Part shown: in pieces, positions 53,293 through 60,094 of the stretch
Layout of the letters: each line of letters opens with the position of its first letter
Numbering within the stretch: position 1 is the stretch's first letter
From: CAYTGR01 sp964437445
GTDB lineage: Bacteria; Chloroflexota; Anaerolineae; B4-G1; SLSP01
NCBI GenBank assembly: GCA_964437445.1
Contig: CAYTGR010000001.1
Span: forward strand, 62,001-126,000
Reading direction: 5' to 3'
Length of the DNA stretch: 64,000 nucleotides
Program-made: the position numbers and the translations under genes
The notes under the pieces: generated by a model
The model's input: only the letters and a program-made list of their open reading frames with translations
What the model was told of the DNA's origin: nothing
Databases searched by the model: none

Positions 53293-54362
53293 AGTTTATT
53301 TACCTCAGCCACGATGGTCTCCAGGTCGGCCTGGGAAAGCTGCGGATGCACCGGCAGCGAAATGACCTCGCGCGCCAGCTGCTCGGCGACCGGCAGCGTC
53401 ACGTTGCCCAACCCCATGGCCTGCAGGTGCACCTGCCGATTGGCCGGCACCGGGTAGAAAATGCCCGTGCCGACGCCGGCATCGTTGAGCTGCTTGACCG
53501 CTGCATCGCGGTCGCGGCCCCGATCCACCCGGATGGTGTACTGGTGCCAGACATGGCCGTATCCTTCGCGGACGGTGGGCGTCACCACGCTGGTCAGGTG
53601 CGCGTTGAGGTAAGCGGCATTGGCGCGCCGCTGGGCGGTGAACTCGGCCAGCCGGTCAATCTGCACCACCCCGATAGCGGCGTGCAGGTCGCTCATGCGG
53701 AAGTTGTAGCCGAGCATATCGTGGTAATACCGCCGTTGCATCCCGTGGCTGCGGATCATCCGGCAGCGCTGGGCCAGCGCGTCGTCGTTGGTGGTGATCA
53801 TCCCGCCCTCACCGGACATCACATTTTTGGTGGCGTAGAGGCTGAAGCAGCCGGTGCCGAAGCTGCCCACCGGCTGGCCGTGATAGGTAGCGCCGATGGC
53901 CTGGGCAGCATCTTCAATCACCACCAGGTTGTGCCGCCGGGCGAGCTCTAAGATGGCGTCCATGTCGCACGGGTAGCCGTAAAGGTGGACCGGCAGGATG
54001 GCTTTGGTGCGTGGCGTGATCGCGGCTTCAATCAGGGCCGGGTTGATGTTGAAGGTCTCGGCCTCAATATCCACGAAGACCGGTGTCGCGCCGGTGTAGA
54101 TGATGCTGTTGACCGAGGCGATGAAGGTGAACGGCGTCGTGATGACTTCGTCGCCGGGGCCGATGCCGTGGGCCAACAGGGCGATGTGCAGGGCGGTGGT
54201 GCCGGAAGAGGTGGCGATGGCATGTTTGACGCCACAGACCGCGGCAAATTTCTCCTCCAGTTTGGCCGTGCGCGGCCCCTGGACCAACATGCCGGAATCC
54301 AGTACTTCCATGACCGCCTGTTTTTCGGCCTCACCAATCACGGGTTTAGAAATGGGGATCAT
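53289..54362 (-). CDS. DegT/DnrJ/EryC1 aminotransferase (WlbC/WbpE-like)
   Basis: 357 residues. MIPISKPVIGEAEKQAVMEVL start, ATSSGTTALHIAL, EVITTPFTFIASVNSI, VDIEAETFNINP, EDAAQAIGATYHGQPVG, and the PLP lysine in SLYATKNVMSGEGG, then LGYNFRMSDLHAAIG. All these are standard for WbpE/WlbC-type enzymes, which use glutamate to aminate the 3-keto-uronate nucleotide. Gene order acetyltransferase-aminotransferase-oxidoreductase supports the GlcNAc3NAcA route. Only 38% to 45% level similarity to the aminotransferase at 30-31 kb is expected by eye; they are separate paralogues. Confidence 0.94.
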   Translation of the reverse strand: MIPISKPVIGEAEKQAVMEVLDSGMLVQGPRTAKLEEKFAAVCGVKHAIATSSGTTALHIALLAHGIGPGDEVITTPFTFIASVNSIIYTGATPVFVDIEAETFNINPALIEAAITPRTKAILPVHLYGYPCDMDAILELARRHNLVVIEDAAQAIGATYHGQPVGSFGTGCFSLYATKNVMSGEGGMITTNDDALAQRCRMIRSHGMQRRYYHDMLGYNFRMSDLHAAIGVVQIDRLAEFTAQRRANAAYLNAHLTSVVTPTVREGYGHVWHQYTIRVDRGRDRDAAVKQLNDAGVGTGIFYPVPANRQVHLQAMGLGNVTLPVAEQLAREVISLPVHPQLSQADLETIVAEVNKL

Positions 54363-54372
54363 CGTTTGCCTC

Positions 54373-54996
54373 CTACTTTACCAGCCGCGCATAGTCGGTC
54401 TGGGGGATCATGATCTCAGTACCACAGTGTGGGCAACGCATGAGCACGCTCTCTGTCCCCGGTGCGCCGGCCTCGGCGCGCACCAGTTTTTCGCCGCAGG
54501 GGCAGACAAAGCCGTGCAGTCGGGCCGGGTTGCCGTAGACCAGGCCGTAATCGGGGACATCGCGGGTCACGACCGCGCCGGAGCCGATCAAGGCCCACCG
54601 GCCGATGGTCACGCCGCAGACGATGGTGGCGTGAGCGCCGATGGAAGCGCCGTACTTGACCAGCGTCTTGCTGACGACCCAATCTGCGCCGCTCTTCAAC
54701 GTGCCATCGGGATTGATGGAGCGCGGCAGCTTGTCGTTGGTGAAAACGCAGTGGGGGCCGCAGAAGACGCCATCTTCCAACGTCACGCCGTGGTAGATGG
54801 AGATGCCGTTTTGGATTTTGACGTTGTTGCCAATATGCACGCCGGCATCCACATAAACCCCTTTGCTCAGAATGCAATGGTGGCCGAGGACGGCTCCTTC
54901 GCGCACCTGGCAATGCTGCCAGATTTTGGTCCCCTCGCCGATGGTGGCGTCAGGGGAGACATCTGCCGTGGGGTGAACAAAAAAATTGCGCTCCAT
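54373..54996 (-). CDS. Hexapeptide-repeat N-acetyltransferase (WlbB/WbpD-like)
   Basis: 207 residues. Left-handed beta-helix with hexapeptide repeats from about 10 to 155 (VSPDATIGEGTKIW, GAVLGHHCILSKGVYVDAG, IGAHATIVCGVTIGRWALIGSGAVVT). Then GNPARLHGFVCPCGEKLV and CPHCGTE, a zinc-ribbon-like C-terminal end seen in WbpD-type proteins. It acetylates the 3-amino group of UDP-GlcNAc3NA using acetyl-CoA. First gene of the run that leads into the polysaccharide locus, with an untranslated leader of about 200 nt and a candidate promoter. Confidence 0.93.
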   Translation of the reverse strand: MERNFFVHPTADVSPDATIGEGTKIWQHCQVREGAVLGHHCILSKGVYVDAGVHIGNNVKIQNGISIYHGVTLEDGVFCGPHCVFTNDKLPRSINPDGTLKSGADWVVSKTLVKYGASIGAHATIVCGVTIGRWALIGSGAVVTRDVPDYGLVYGNPARLHGFVCPCGEKLVRAEAGAPGTESVLMRCPHCGTEIMIPQTDYARLVK

Positions 54997-55048
54997 ACGT
55001 CTCCTTACATAAAATGCGTAAATAACATCCTGAGTCTACTGTCCAAAG

Positions 55049-55112
55049 GTCGTTTCACCGCTGAGGGTTTGTTCACATCAATCTGTGCTCTCGGCGTCTC
55101 TGCGGTGAGTTT
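55049..55112. repeat. Intergenic caccgc/gcggtg inverted word repeat
   Basis: CACCGC (55056-55061) and GCGGTG (55102-55107) enclose gtgctctcggcgtctctgcg. Its reverse complement gives accgcagagacgccgagag, a common type of intergenic word repeat; caccgcagaga also occurs at about 8809 between the two LCP genes. Confidence 0.5.
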
Positions 55113-55145
55113 TTGCTGTGAAGTCACATCCTGTGTTGTCCGCTG

Positions 55146-55190
55146 TGTTTTAGCGCCGGCCAACGCGCTGAAGCGCGTCACAACAAGCTT
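55146..55190. repeat. Dispersed hairpin repeat copy
   Basis: ttttagcgccggcc, then cgcgctgaagcgcg, then tcacaacaagc: the second hairpin and following actac-like end of the family are clear; the first hairpin is partial. It lies in the leader upstream of the acetyltransferase gene. Confidence 0.6.
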
Positions 55191-55197
55191 TCTTCAC

Positions 55198-55224
55198 ATT
55201 GTATCAAATTGCTTGAAAATGCAA
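55198..55224 (-). promoter_or_regulatory. Candidate promoter for the polysaccharide operon
   Basis: Minus strand: TTGCAT (55219-55224), 15-bp spacer, TACAAT (55198-55203). A small inverted repeat attgc...gcaat overlaps the -35 and could be an operator. The spacer is short, so the call is weak. Start codon about 200 nt further on, past a hairpin repeat. Confidence 0.35.
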
Positions 55225-55269
55225 TCGCAAAAACCGGCCATTGGTCATCAATTTCATGAAAAAAAGCTT

Positions 55270-55302
55270 AAAAAAAGCCGTGGTGCCCGGCTGGCAACGG
55301 CT
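55270..55302 (-). terminator. Rho-independent terminator after the moa operon
   Basis: Minus strand: AGCCGT-TGCC ... GGCA-cc-ACGGCT, followed by TTTTTTT. It lies about 180 nt beyond the MOSC gene stop and before the polysaccharide promoter, so it insulates the two operons. Confidence 0.75.
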
Positions 55303-55310
55303 CTCTCTTC

Positions 55311-55425
55311 TGAAAATAATGCTCTGCGTTTGTAGTCAGGCGCTTTAGCGCCGTCTTTGCCGCGCTAAAGCGCGGCACTACAAGCCAATTTTCATCCACC
55401 ACTGGCGAGCGCCAGTTCATGGGGA
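55311..55425. repeat. Dispersed multi-hairpin repeat, full copy 1
   Basis: Three successive palindromes: ggcgctttagcgcc (55339-55352), gccgcgctaaagcgcggc (55359-55376) and actggcg-ag-cgccagt (about 55401-55416), preceded by ctgaaaataatgctctgcg. The whole unit of about 115 bp matches copy 2 at 56.4 kb in order and mostly in sequence. It lies downstream of the MOSC gene. Confidence 0.85.
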
Positions 55426-55478
55426 ATTCCTCTCCCTACGGCCTGAGAGGCGGGGCAGCGTACACAATTCTTCCCGGC

Positions 55479-55928
55479 TCAGGCCGGCGGCGCCAGCACA
55501 CGGATGGTATCTCCGACGGCTACCTCGCCCGGTTCCAACACCTTGACGAAGATGCCCTCCCGGGGCATCACGCAATCGCCCACCGCCTGGAAAATCGCAC
55601 ATTTGGTATGGCAGAGCTTGCCGATTTGCGTCACTTCCACCAGCGCGGTGCCCAGCTGCAAGCGGGTGCCGATGGGCAGCGTGGGCAGTTCCAGGCCCTC
55701 GGTCGTGATGTTTTCGGCGAAGCTCCCCTCTTGCACGTTCACTCCCAACGCGCGCATCCGCTCAATGGACTCCCACGCCAGGAGGGAGACCTGGCGGTGC
55801 CATTTGGCGGCGTGGGCATCCCCTTCCAGCCCCCAATCCACCCGTAACGTGCCGTGCCCGACGTTGGTTTTGGCGATCCCTTTTTTATCGCTCACGCAGA
55901 CCGCGCGCACAGTTCCCTGTAGCGTCAT
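55479..55928 (-). CDS. MOSC domain protein
   Basis: 149 residues. MOSC hallmarks: GDAHAAKWHRQVSLLAWESIE, GSFAENITTEGL, VTQIGKLCHTKCAIFQ with the conserved Cys in the CHTKC stretch, and DCVMPREGIFVKVL. MOSC domains act on sulfur carriers in molybdenum-cofactor maturation or bind Moco. It is encoded with moaC (ATGA overlap) and moaA, as in many bacteria, so a Moco role is very likely. Stand-alone form without the beta-barrel or fused domains. Confidence 0.93.
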   Translation of the reverse strand: MTLQGTVRAVCVSDKKGIAKTNVGHGTLRVDWGLEGDAHAAKWHRQVSLLAWESIERMRALGVNVQEGSFAENITTEGLELPTLPIGTRLQLGTALVEVTQIGKLCHTKCAIFQAVGDCVMPREGIFVKVLEPGEVAVGDTIRVLAPPA

Positions 55929-56407
55929 GCTATTTCCTCCAAAATAAGATCACCGCTCTTGCCGCCGCTTTTGCGCAGCAGGCGGATATTCTGAATCCGC
56001 ATTCCTTTTTCCACGGCTTTGCACATATCGTAAAGGGTCAGGGCGGCGACGCTGACCGCCGTTAGCGCTTCCATTTCCACGCCGGTGACGCCGGTGCAGC
56101 GTACCCGCGCGGTGATGGTGATCACCGCGCGCTCTGGGTCTACTTTGAACTCCACTGTGACGCCGGTGATGGGCAGCGGGTGGCAGAGCGGGATCAGCTC
56201 CGGCGTCCGCTTGGCGGCCATGATGCCGGCCACGCGGGCCACCGCCAGCACATCGCCTTTGGGCAACCCGCCGCTCTGGATGAGCGCCAGCGTCTCCGGC
56301 TTCATCCAGACTTCGCCGGCGGCCACAGCCTCGCGGACGGTGGTGGCTTTAGTGCTCACATCTACCATCCGCGCTGCCCCTTGCTCGTCCAGGTGCGTTA
56401 GAGTCAT
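55925..56407 (-). CDS. moaC: Cyclic pyranopterin monophosphate synthase
   Basis: 160 residues, normal length. Motifs: MVDVSTKATTVREAVA, KGDVLAVARVAGIMAAKRTPELIPLCHPLPI, and GVEMEALTAVSVAALTLYDMCKAVEKGM, including the Asp/Lys active-site region. It converts the MoaA product to cPMP, second half of step one of molybdenum-cofactor synthesis. Overlaps MOSC (ATGA). Separated from moaA by a copy of the hairpin repeat, which lies within the probable transcript. Confidence 0.97.
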   Translation of the reverse strand: MTLTHLDEQGAARMVDVSTKATTVREAVAAGEVWMKPETLALIQSGGLPKGDVLAVARVAGIMAAKRTPELIPLCHPLPITGVTVEFKVDPERAVITITARVRCTGVTGVEMEALTAVSVAALTLYDMCKAVEKGMRIQNIRLLRKSGGKSGDLILEEIA

Positions 56408-56423
56408 CGTGATTGTTCCCTTC

Positions 56424-56540
56424 CTGAAAATAACGCTCTGCGTTTGTAGTCAGGCGCTTTAGCGCCGTCTTAGCCGCGCTGAAGCGCGGCACTACGAACC
56501 TAATTTTTATCTCACGGCTGGTGAACGCCGGTTCCTGAGT
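56424..56540. repeat. Dispersed multi-hairpin repeat, full copy 2
   Basis: Between moaA and moaC. ggcgctttagcgcc (about 56453-56466), gccgcgctgaagcgcggc (about 56473-56490) and gctggtg-aa-cgccggt (about 56517-56533), with the same ctgaaaataacgctctgcg lead as copy 1 and the same cactac spacer. Confidence 0.85.
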
Positions 56541-56549
56541 GCTCTTTCC

Positions 56550-57542
56550 TCAGCCGCCGATGCAGGACATGGGCAGCCGGCTCTCCGCCCGCTGGATTTC
56601 GGCCAGCCGATGCCCTCGGGGCTTGACCTGGATTGCCTGCCGGAACAGCTCCTGCAGTGTGGCATCGTCGGCCCCGGCGCGCAAGGGGGTGCGTAAATCC
56701 ACCGCCAGATTAGACATCAGACAGGGGAGCAATTGCCCGTCGGAGGTCAGGCGCAGCCGGTTACAGGCCTGACAGAAGTGCTCGGTGACCGGGCTGATGA
56801 AGCCCAACGTCCCGGCGGCACCGGGCAGGCGATAATAGCGGGCCGGGCCGGCTCCGTTGCCATCGCCGGGCACTGAGGTCAGCGGCCCCAAAGCTGCCTC
56901 AATCCGCGCGCGGATCTCGGCGGCCGGAACCACCCCGTTGCCTGACCAATGCCTGCCGTTGCCCAGGGGCATCACCTCAATGAAGCGCACATGCCAGTCG
57001 GGGGCCAGGGTTAACCGGGCCAGGTCTATTACCTCGTCGTCGTTCAATCCTCGGATCACTACGGTGTTGATTTTCACCGGCCGTAAGCCGGCCGCCAGCG
57101 CGGCCTGCCGCCCGGCCAGCGTCTCCTCCAGCCGTCCCCAGCGGGTGATCTGGGTGAAACGTTCTGGACGCAGGGTATCCAGGCTGAGATTGATCCGCCT
57201 TAGCCCGGCGCGGGCCAGCGGCTCGGCATAACGGCTGAGCAGCAGGCCGTTGGTGGTCATGGAGAGGTCGTCCAGGCCGGGGATCTCTGCCAGAGCGGCT
57301 ACCAGCTCCACAAGCCCTGCCCGCACCAGCGGCTCGCCCCCCGTCAACCGCACGTGGATTAAGCCCATCGCTACGGCTATCCGGACGATGCGCACGATTT
57401 CTTCGTAACGCAAGATGTCGGCGTGAGCCAGGGGGGCGATGCCCTCTTCGGGCATACAGTAAACACAACGCAAGTTACAGCGATCGGTCACCGAGACACG
57501 CAGGTATTGAATCGGGCGATCAAAGGCATCTGTGCATAGCAT
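56550..57542 (-). CDS. moaA: GTP 3',8-cyclase (radical SAM)
   Basis: 330 residues. Radical-SAM cluster site CNLRCVYCMPEEG (three Cys, CxxxCxxC), VRLTGGEPLVRAGL, STTTNGLLL-like LSMTTNGLLLSRYA, and second 4Fe-4S site CQACNRLRLTSDGQLLPC. The end is CIGG, with the functional terminal Gly-Gly of MoaA. It converts GTP to 3',8-cyclo-GTP, the first step of Moco synthesis. No molybdoenzyme is encoded here. Preceded by a 200-bp leader with several strong hairpins. Confidence 0.97.
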   Translation of the reverse strand: MLCTDAFDRPIQYLRVSVTDRCNLRCVYCMPEEGIAPLAHADILRYEEIVRIVRIAVAMGLIHVRLTGGEPLVRAGLVELVAALAEIPGLDDLSMTTNGLLLSRYAEPLARAGLRRINLSLDTLRPERFTQITRWGRLEETLAGRQAALAAGLRPVKINTVVIRGLNDDEVIDLARLTLAPDWHVRFIEVMPLGNGRHWSGNGVVPAAEIRARIEAALGPLTSVPGDGNGAGPARYYRLPGAAGTLGFISPVTEHFCQACNRLRLTSDGQLLPCLMSNLAVDLRTPLRAGADDATLQELFRQAIQVKPRGHRLAEIQRAESRLPMSCIGG

Positions 57543-57745
57543 CTCTGCTCCTACTTACGCCAGCTATGGCCGACGCTCCTGAATTCAGTTCGCCCCAAGT
57601 TTACCTCACTCTGGGCTGGGCGCAATCGCGCCGGACTACCGTATTGGGCCTGAATGTGCGCTGCTTCCCGCGCAGCTGTGCGCTGGTCCTGGCAGGCACT
57701 TCCCAGCCTGCCGGTATCACCACGTCCGGGACTCCGTGACACACA
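57543..57745 (-). promoter_or_regulatory. Structured leader upstream of moaA (possible Moco-sensing RNA)
   Basis: On the minus strand this non-coding stretch contains several compact stems, e.g. GGCAGGC...GCCTGCC (perfect 7 bp), CACG...CGTG nested with GTCC/GGAC, ggcgcgattgcgcc, and ctgc...gcag, all before moaA. Many moaA leaders carry a Moco riboswitch; I cannot recall the consensus well enough to confirm it, so this is a candidate only. No coding potential or tRNA/SRP shape is seen. Confidence 0.4.
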
Positions 57746-57747
57746 AA

Positions 57748-57774
57748 CCCCCGGAGACAAGCTGTCTCCGGGGG
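57748..57774 (-). terminator. Strong hairpin terminator after hpf
   Basis: Perfect 12-bp stem CCCCCGGAGACA / TGTCTCCGGGGG with a 3-nt loop, 22 nt beyond the hpf stop. On the minus strand it is followed by TTTGTGTG, so the T-run is modest. Confidence 0.75.
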
Positions 57775-57796
57775 GAAAAGTGGGCCATGATCTGGC

Positions 57797-58342
57797 TTAC
57801 ATCGGTTTGAGCATCCCGTAATTGCCATCCTCGCGCTTGTACAGCACGCTCAAACGGCCATCGTTGCCATCACGGAAGATGAAGAACTGGTGGCCCAGCA
57901 ATTCCATCTGTTCAATGGCTTCCGTGGGTGAGATAGAGCTGACCTCAAACTCCTTGATCCTGACGATATTGACGGGTACCTCAACCTCAACCGGCGGTTC
58001 CTCTGGCAGGGGTGGGGTCGCGGTCTCGGCACCGGGCGCACGGCGATCCTGGCGGCGTCCCTTGTACCGGTCAATTTGGCGGTACATCTTATCCATCATC
58101 GCATCTACTGCCGCAAAAATGTCCCCGGACCGTTCCTCTGCCCGCAGGATCGCCCGCGGGACGTGAATGGTCATTTGCGCAACCATCCGCCGCGAGGTGT
58201 CTCGCGCATTGGCGGTGTAGAGATCTACCCGCACGGCTTCAATGGTGGGGAGGTAGCGGTTGAATTTTTCCGCTTTGCCCTCCACGTAGTCGCGCAGGCG
58301 ATCGGTCAGTTCCAGATTCCGGGTGTAAATTTGCACGTCCAT
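57797..58342 (-). CDS. hpf: Ribosome hibernation promoting factor, long form
   Basis: 181 residues. N-terminal HPF/RaiA domain (about 1-105: VQIYTRNLELTDRLRDYVEGKAEKF with the family start, then AVDAMMDKMYRQIDRYKGRR), Pro/Glu linker, and the C-terminal dimerisation domain (about 125-181: IVRIKEFEVSSISPTEAIEQMELLGHQFFIFR). The long form forms 100S ribosome dimers in slow growth. ATG follows AAGGAGGG after a 3-nt gap, a rather short spacing. Downstream is a strong terminator, upstream a comF-like gene. Confidence 0.96.
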   Translation of the reverse strand: MDVQIYTRNLELTDRLRDYVEGKAEKFNRYLPTIEAVRVDLYTANARDTSRRMVAQMTIHVPRAILRAEERSGDIFAAVDAMMDKMYRQIDRYKGRRQDRRAPGAETATPPLPEEPPVEVEVPVNIVRIKEFEVSSISPTEAIEQMELLGHQFFIFRDGNDGRLSVLYKREDGNYGMLKPM

Positions 58343-58374
58343 AGACCCTCCTTAAAAAGATGGGATGGCAAGCC

Positions 58375-59133
58375 CTAAGGCGCTCGCGCCAGCGTAAACG
58401 CGCTGACGGCTTGAGCGCCTTGACTAAGCAAAGCGATAGCACAGGCATCCAACGTCGCGCCGGTAGTGGCAACGTCGTCCACCACGGTGATATGCCGGCC
58501 GGCTAATGGGACTCCGGGGGTGGCCGCAAAGGCTCCCCTGACGTTTTCGCGCCGCGCTTGCCGGTTGAGCCTGGTCTGAGAGGGGGTGTTGCGCAGCCGC
58601 TGCAACGCCCGTGGGGCGACCGGTAAGTGCAGCTGTTGCCCCAACGCGGTAGCCAGTAAAGCCGCCTGGTTATAGCCGCGCCGAACCTCGCGGTCAGGAT
58701 AGAGTGGCACCGGAACCAATAAGTCGCTTTCCAACGGCGCTGTCTGCCAGGCCTGGGCCATCCGCGCTCCCAGTGTGCGCGCCACCTCGCGCCCGCCCCG
58801 GTATTTGAGCGCATGAATTGCGTCGCGGATGGGCCCTTCAAAAAGAAACGCTGAACGAATTGGGGCGACTTGCAAGGGAGCCGTTTGGCAGGTTGGACAA
58901 AGGTTACCGTCAGCCCAGGGACGGCCACAACGGGAGCAAAAGGAGCCTTGCGTGAGGGGCAATTGCTGGGCGCAGGTGACGCACAGCCAGGTCTCCAACC
59001 GCCCACAGACCACGCAACGTGGCGGGAGCAGCAGATCCAAGCCCCAACGGTACAGGCTCCCCAAACTCCGGACCAAGACGTCCACCGACGCCCCCTGTCT
59101 GCACGTGGCCGTAGCGTCTGACCGATCAGCCAC
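58375..59133 (-). CDS. ComF-family phosphoribosyltransferase-like protein
   Basis: 252 residues. N-terminal zinc-binding double ribbon (CVVCGRLETWLCVTC, CSRCGRPWADGNLCPTC; about 38-82), then PRTase fold with VPVPLYPDREVRRGYNQAALLATAL, RNTPSQTRLNRQARRENVRGAF and the PRPP loop VVDDVATTGATLDAC. ComFC is associated with DNA uptake or repair. The annotated GTG start (59131-59133) is uncertain; the zinc domain begins about 35 codons later. The adjacent hpf gene is a common neighbour of comF in other phyla. Confidence 0.93.
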   Translation of the reverse strand: MADRSDATATCRQGASVDVLVRSLGSLYRWGLDLLLPPRCVVCGRLETWLCVTCAQQLPLTQGSFCSRCGRPWADGNLCPTCQTAPLQVAPIRSAFLFEGPIRDAIHALKYRGGREVARTLGARMAQAWQTAPLESDLLVPVPLYPDREVRRGYNQAALLATALGQQLHLPVAPRALQRLRNTPSQTRLNRQARRENVRGAFAATPGVPLAGRHITVVDDVATTGATLDACAIALLSQGAQAVSAFTLARAP

Positions 59134-59159
59134 TCATTGCTGGCGGCAGAGAGCCCCGC

Positions 59160-60083
59160 CTAAATCCCGAAGATGTCCAACCCTTTGATTTTGATAATGG
59201 CCGGCCCCAACAGTACGATCAAGATGGTCGGGAAGATGAAGAAAACCAGGGGGAACATCATCTTGACCGGTGCTTGCCGGGCCTTTTCCTCGGCCCGTTG
59301 GCGGCGCTTCATGCGCATTTGCTCTGACTGGATACGCATCACTTTAGCCATGCTGACACCCAGCTGGTCGGCCTGGATGATGGCCGCGGCAAAGGAGGTG
59401 ACATCCGATACATCCAGGCTGTTAGCCATGTCGCGGAGCGCCTCCCGGCGGAGCTTGCCCAGCTGCATTTCCTGGACCGTTTTGGTAAAGGCACGGCTCA
59501 GCTCGTTGTTCCACTTTTCGGCCACTTTAGACATGGCGGCGTCAAACCCCAGGCCGGCTTCCACGCAGATGGTCAACAGGTCCAGGGCATCGGGCAGGGC
59601 TTTGATGACTTCGTTCTGCCGTTGTTTGATTTTGCTGCCAAGCCAGGCGGTGGGCAGATAGAAACCCAACCCGAATCCGCCAAAGATCAGCGCCAGTCGC
59701 TGGAGCAGCGGGAACGTGGTCATGCGGGAGATCAGGATCAAAAGCAATCCCAAGAGAATGGCTGCTCCGATACGATAGCCAAAGAACTGGGCCGGTTTCA
59801 GCTTGTGACTCATCCCTGCCAGATCAATTTTGTGTTGTACTTCTTCCAGGGAGCGTTGCGGCGTGAACCGTTGCGCCAGATTGGTCAGCCCGCGCACAAT
59901 GGGTACCAGGACGCGCTGGCTAAACGGTTGCGAAAGCTCAATCTGCTCCAACGTGATCGGCTGGCCAAGGGCCGCCAGCTCCTCCAGCCGTTCATCTAAC
60001 GTCCCGGCCGAGCGGGAACCCCGCAGGGCCATGACCACCAGGATCGCTACGGCCACCAGGACGACCCCTAATACAATCCACAT
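59160..60083 (-). CDS. tadC: Tad/Flp pilus platform protein TadC (T2SSF domain)
   Basis: 307 residues. N-terminal helix, about 95-145 two helices, T2SSF domain (about 150-270: LPDALDLLTICVEAGLGFDAAMSKVAEKW, DVTSFAAAIIQADQLGVSMAKVMRIQSEQMRMKRRQRAEEKARQAPVKMMFPLVFFIFP) and a final helix. One of the two inner-membrane platform proteins that couple the ATPase to pilin assembly. 11 nt after tadB and last in the Tad run visible. Confidence 0.94.
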   Translation of the reverse strand: MWIVLGVVLVAVAILVVMALRGSRSAGTLDERLEELAALGQPITLEQIELSQPFSQRVLVPIVRGLTNLAQRFTPQRSLEEVQHKIDLAGMSHKLKPAQFFGYRIGAAILLGLLLILISRMTTFPLLQRLALIFGGFGLGFYLPTAWLGSKIKQRQNEVIKALPDALDLLTICVEAGLGFDAAMSKVAEKWNNELSRAFTKTVQEMQLGKLRREALRDMANSLDVSDVTSFAAAIIQADQLGVSMAKVMRIQSEQMRMKRRQRAEEKARQAPVKMMFPLVFFIFPTILIVLLGPAIIKIKGLDIFGI

Positions 60084-60094
60084 AGGGCCTCCTC

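Noticed and set aside
54100..55335. 411-codon plus-strand frame over the aminotransferase, acetyltransferase and spacer
   Set aside because: Crosses two well-supported minus-strand genes and a repeat-rich spacer; no motif.
57543..57745. SRP RNA or tRNA gene in the moaA leader
   Set aside because: A gggaagcagc string suggested SRP RNA, but the conserved asymmetric-loop arrangement is absent and no cloverleaf can be drawn.
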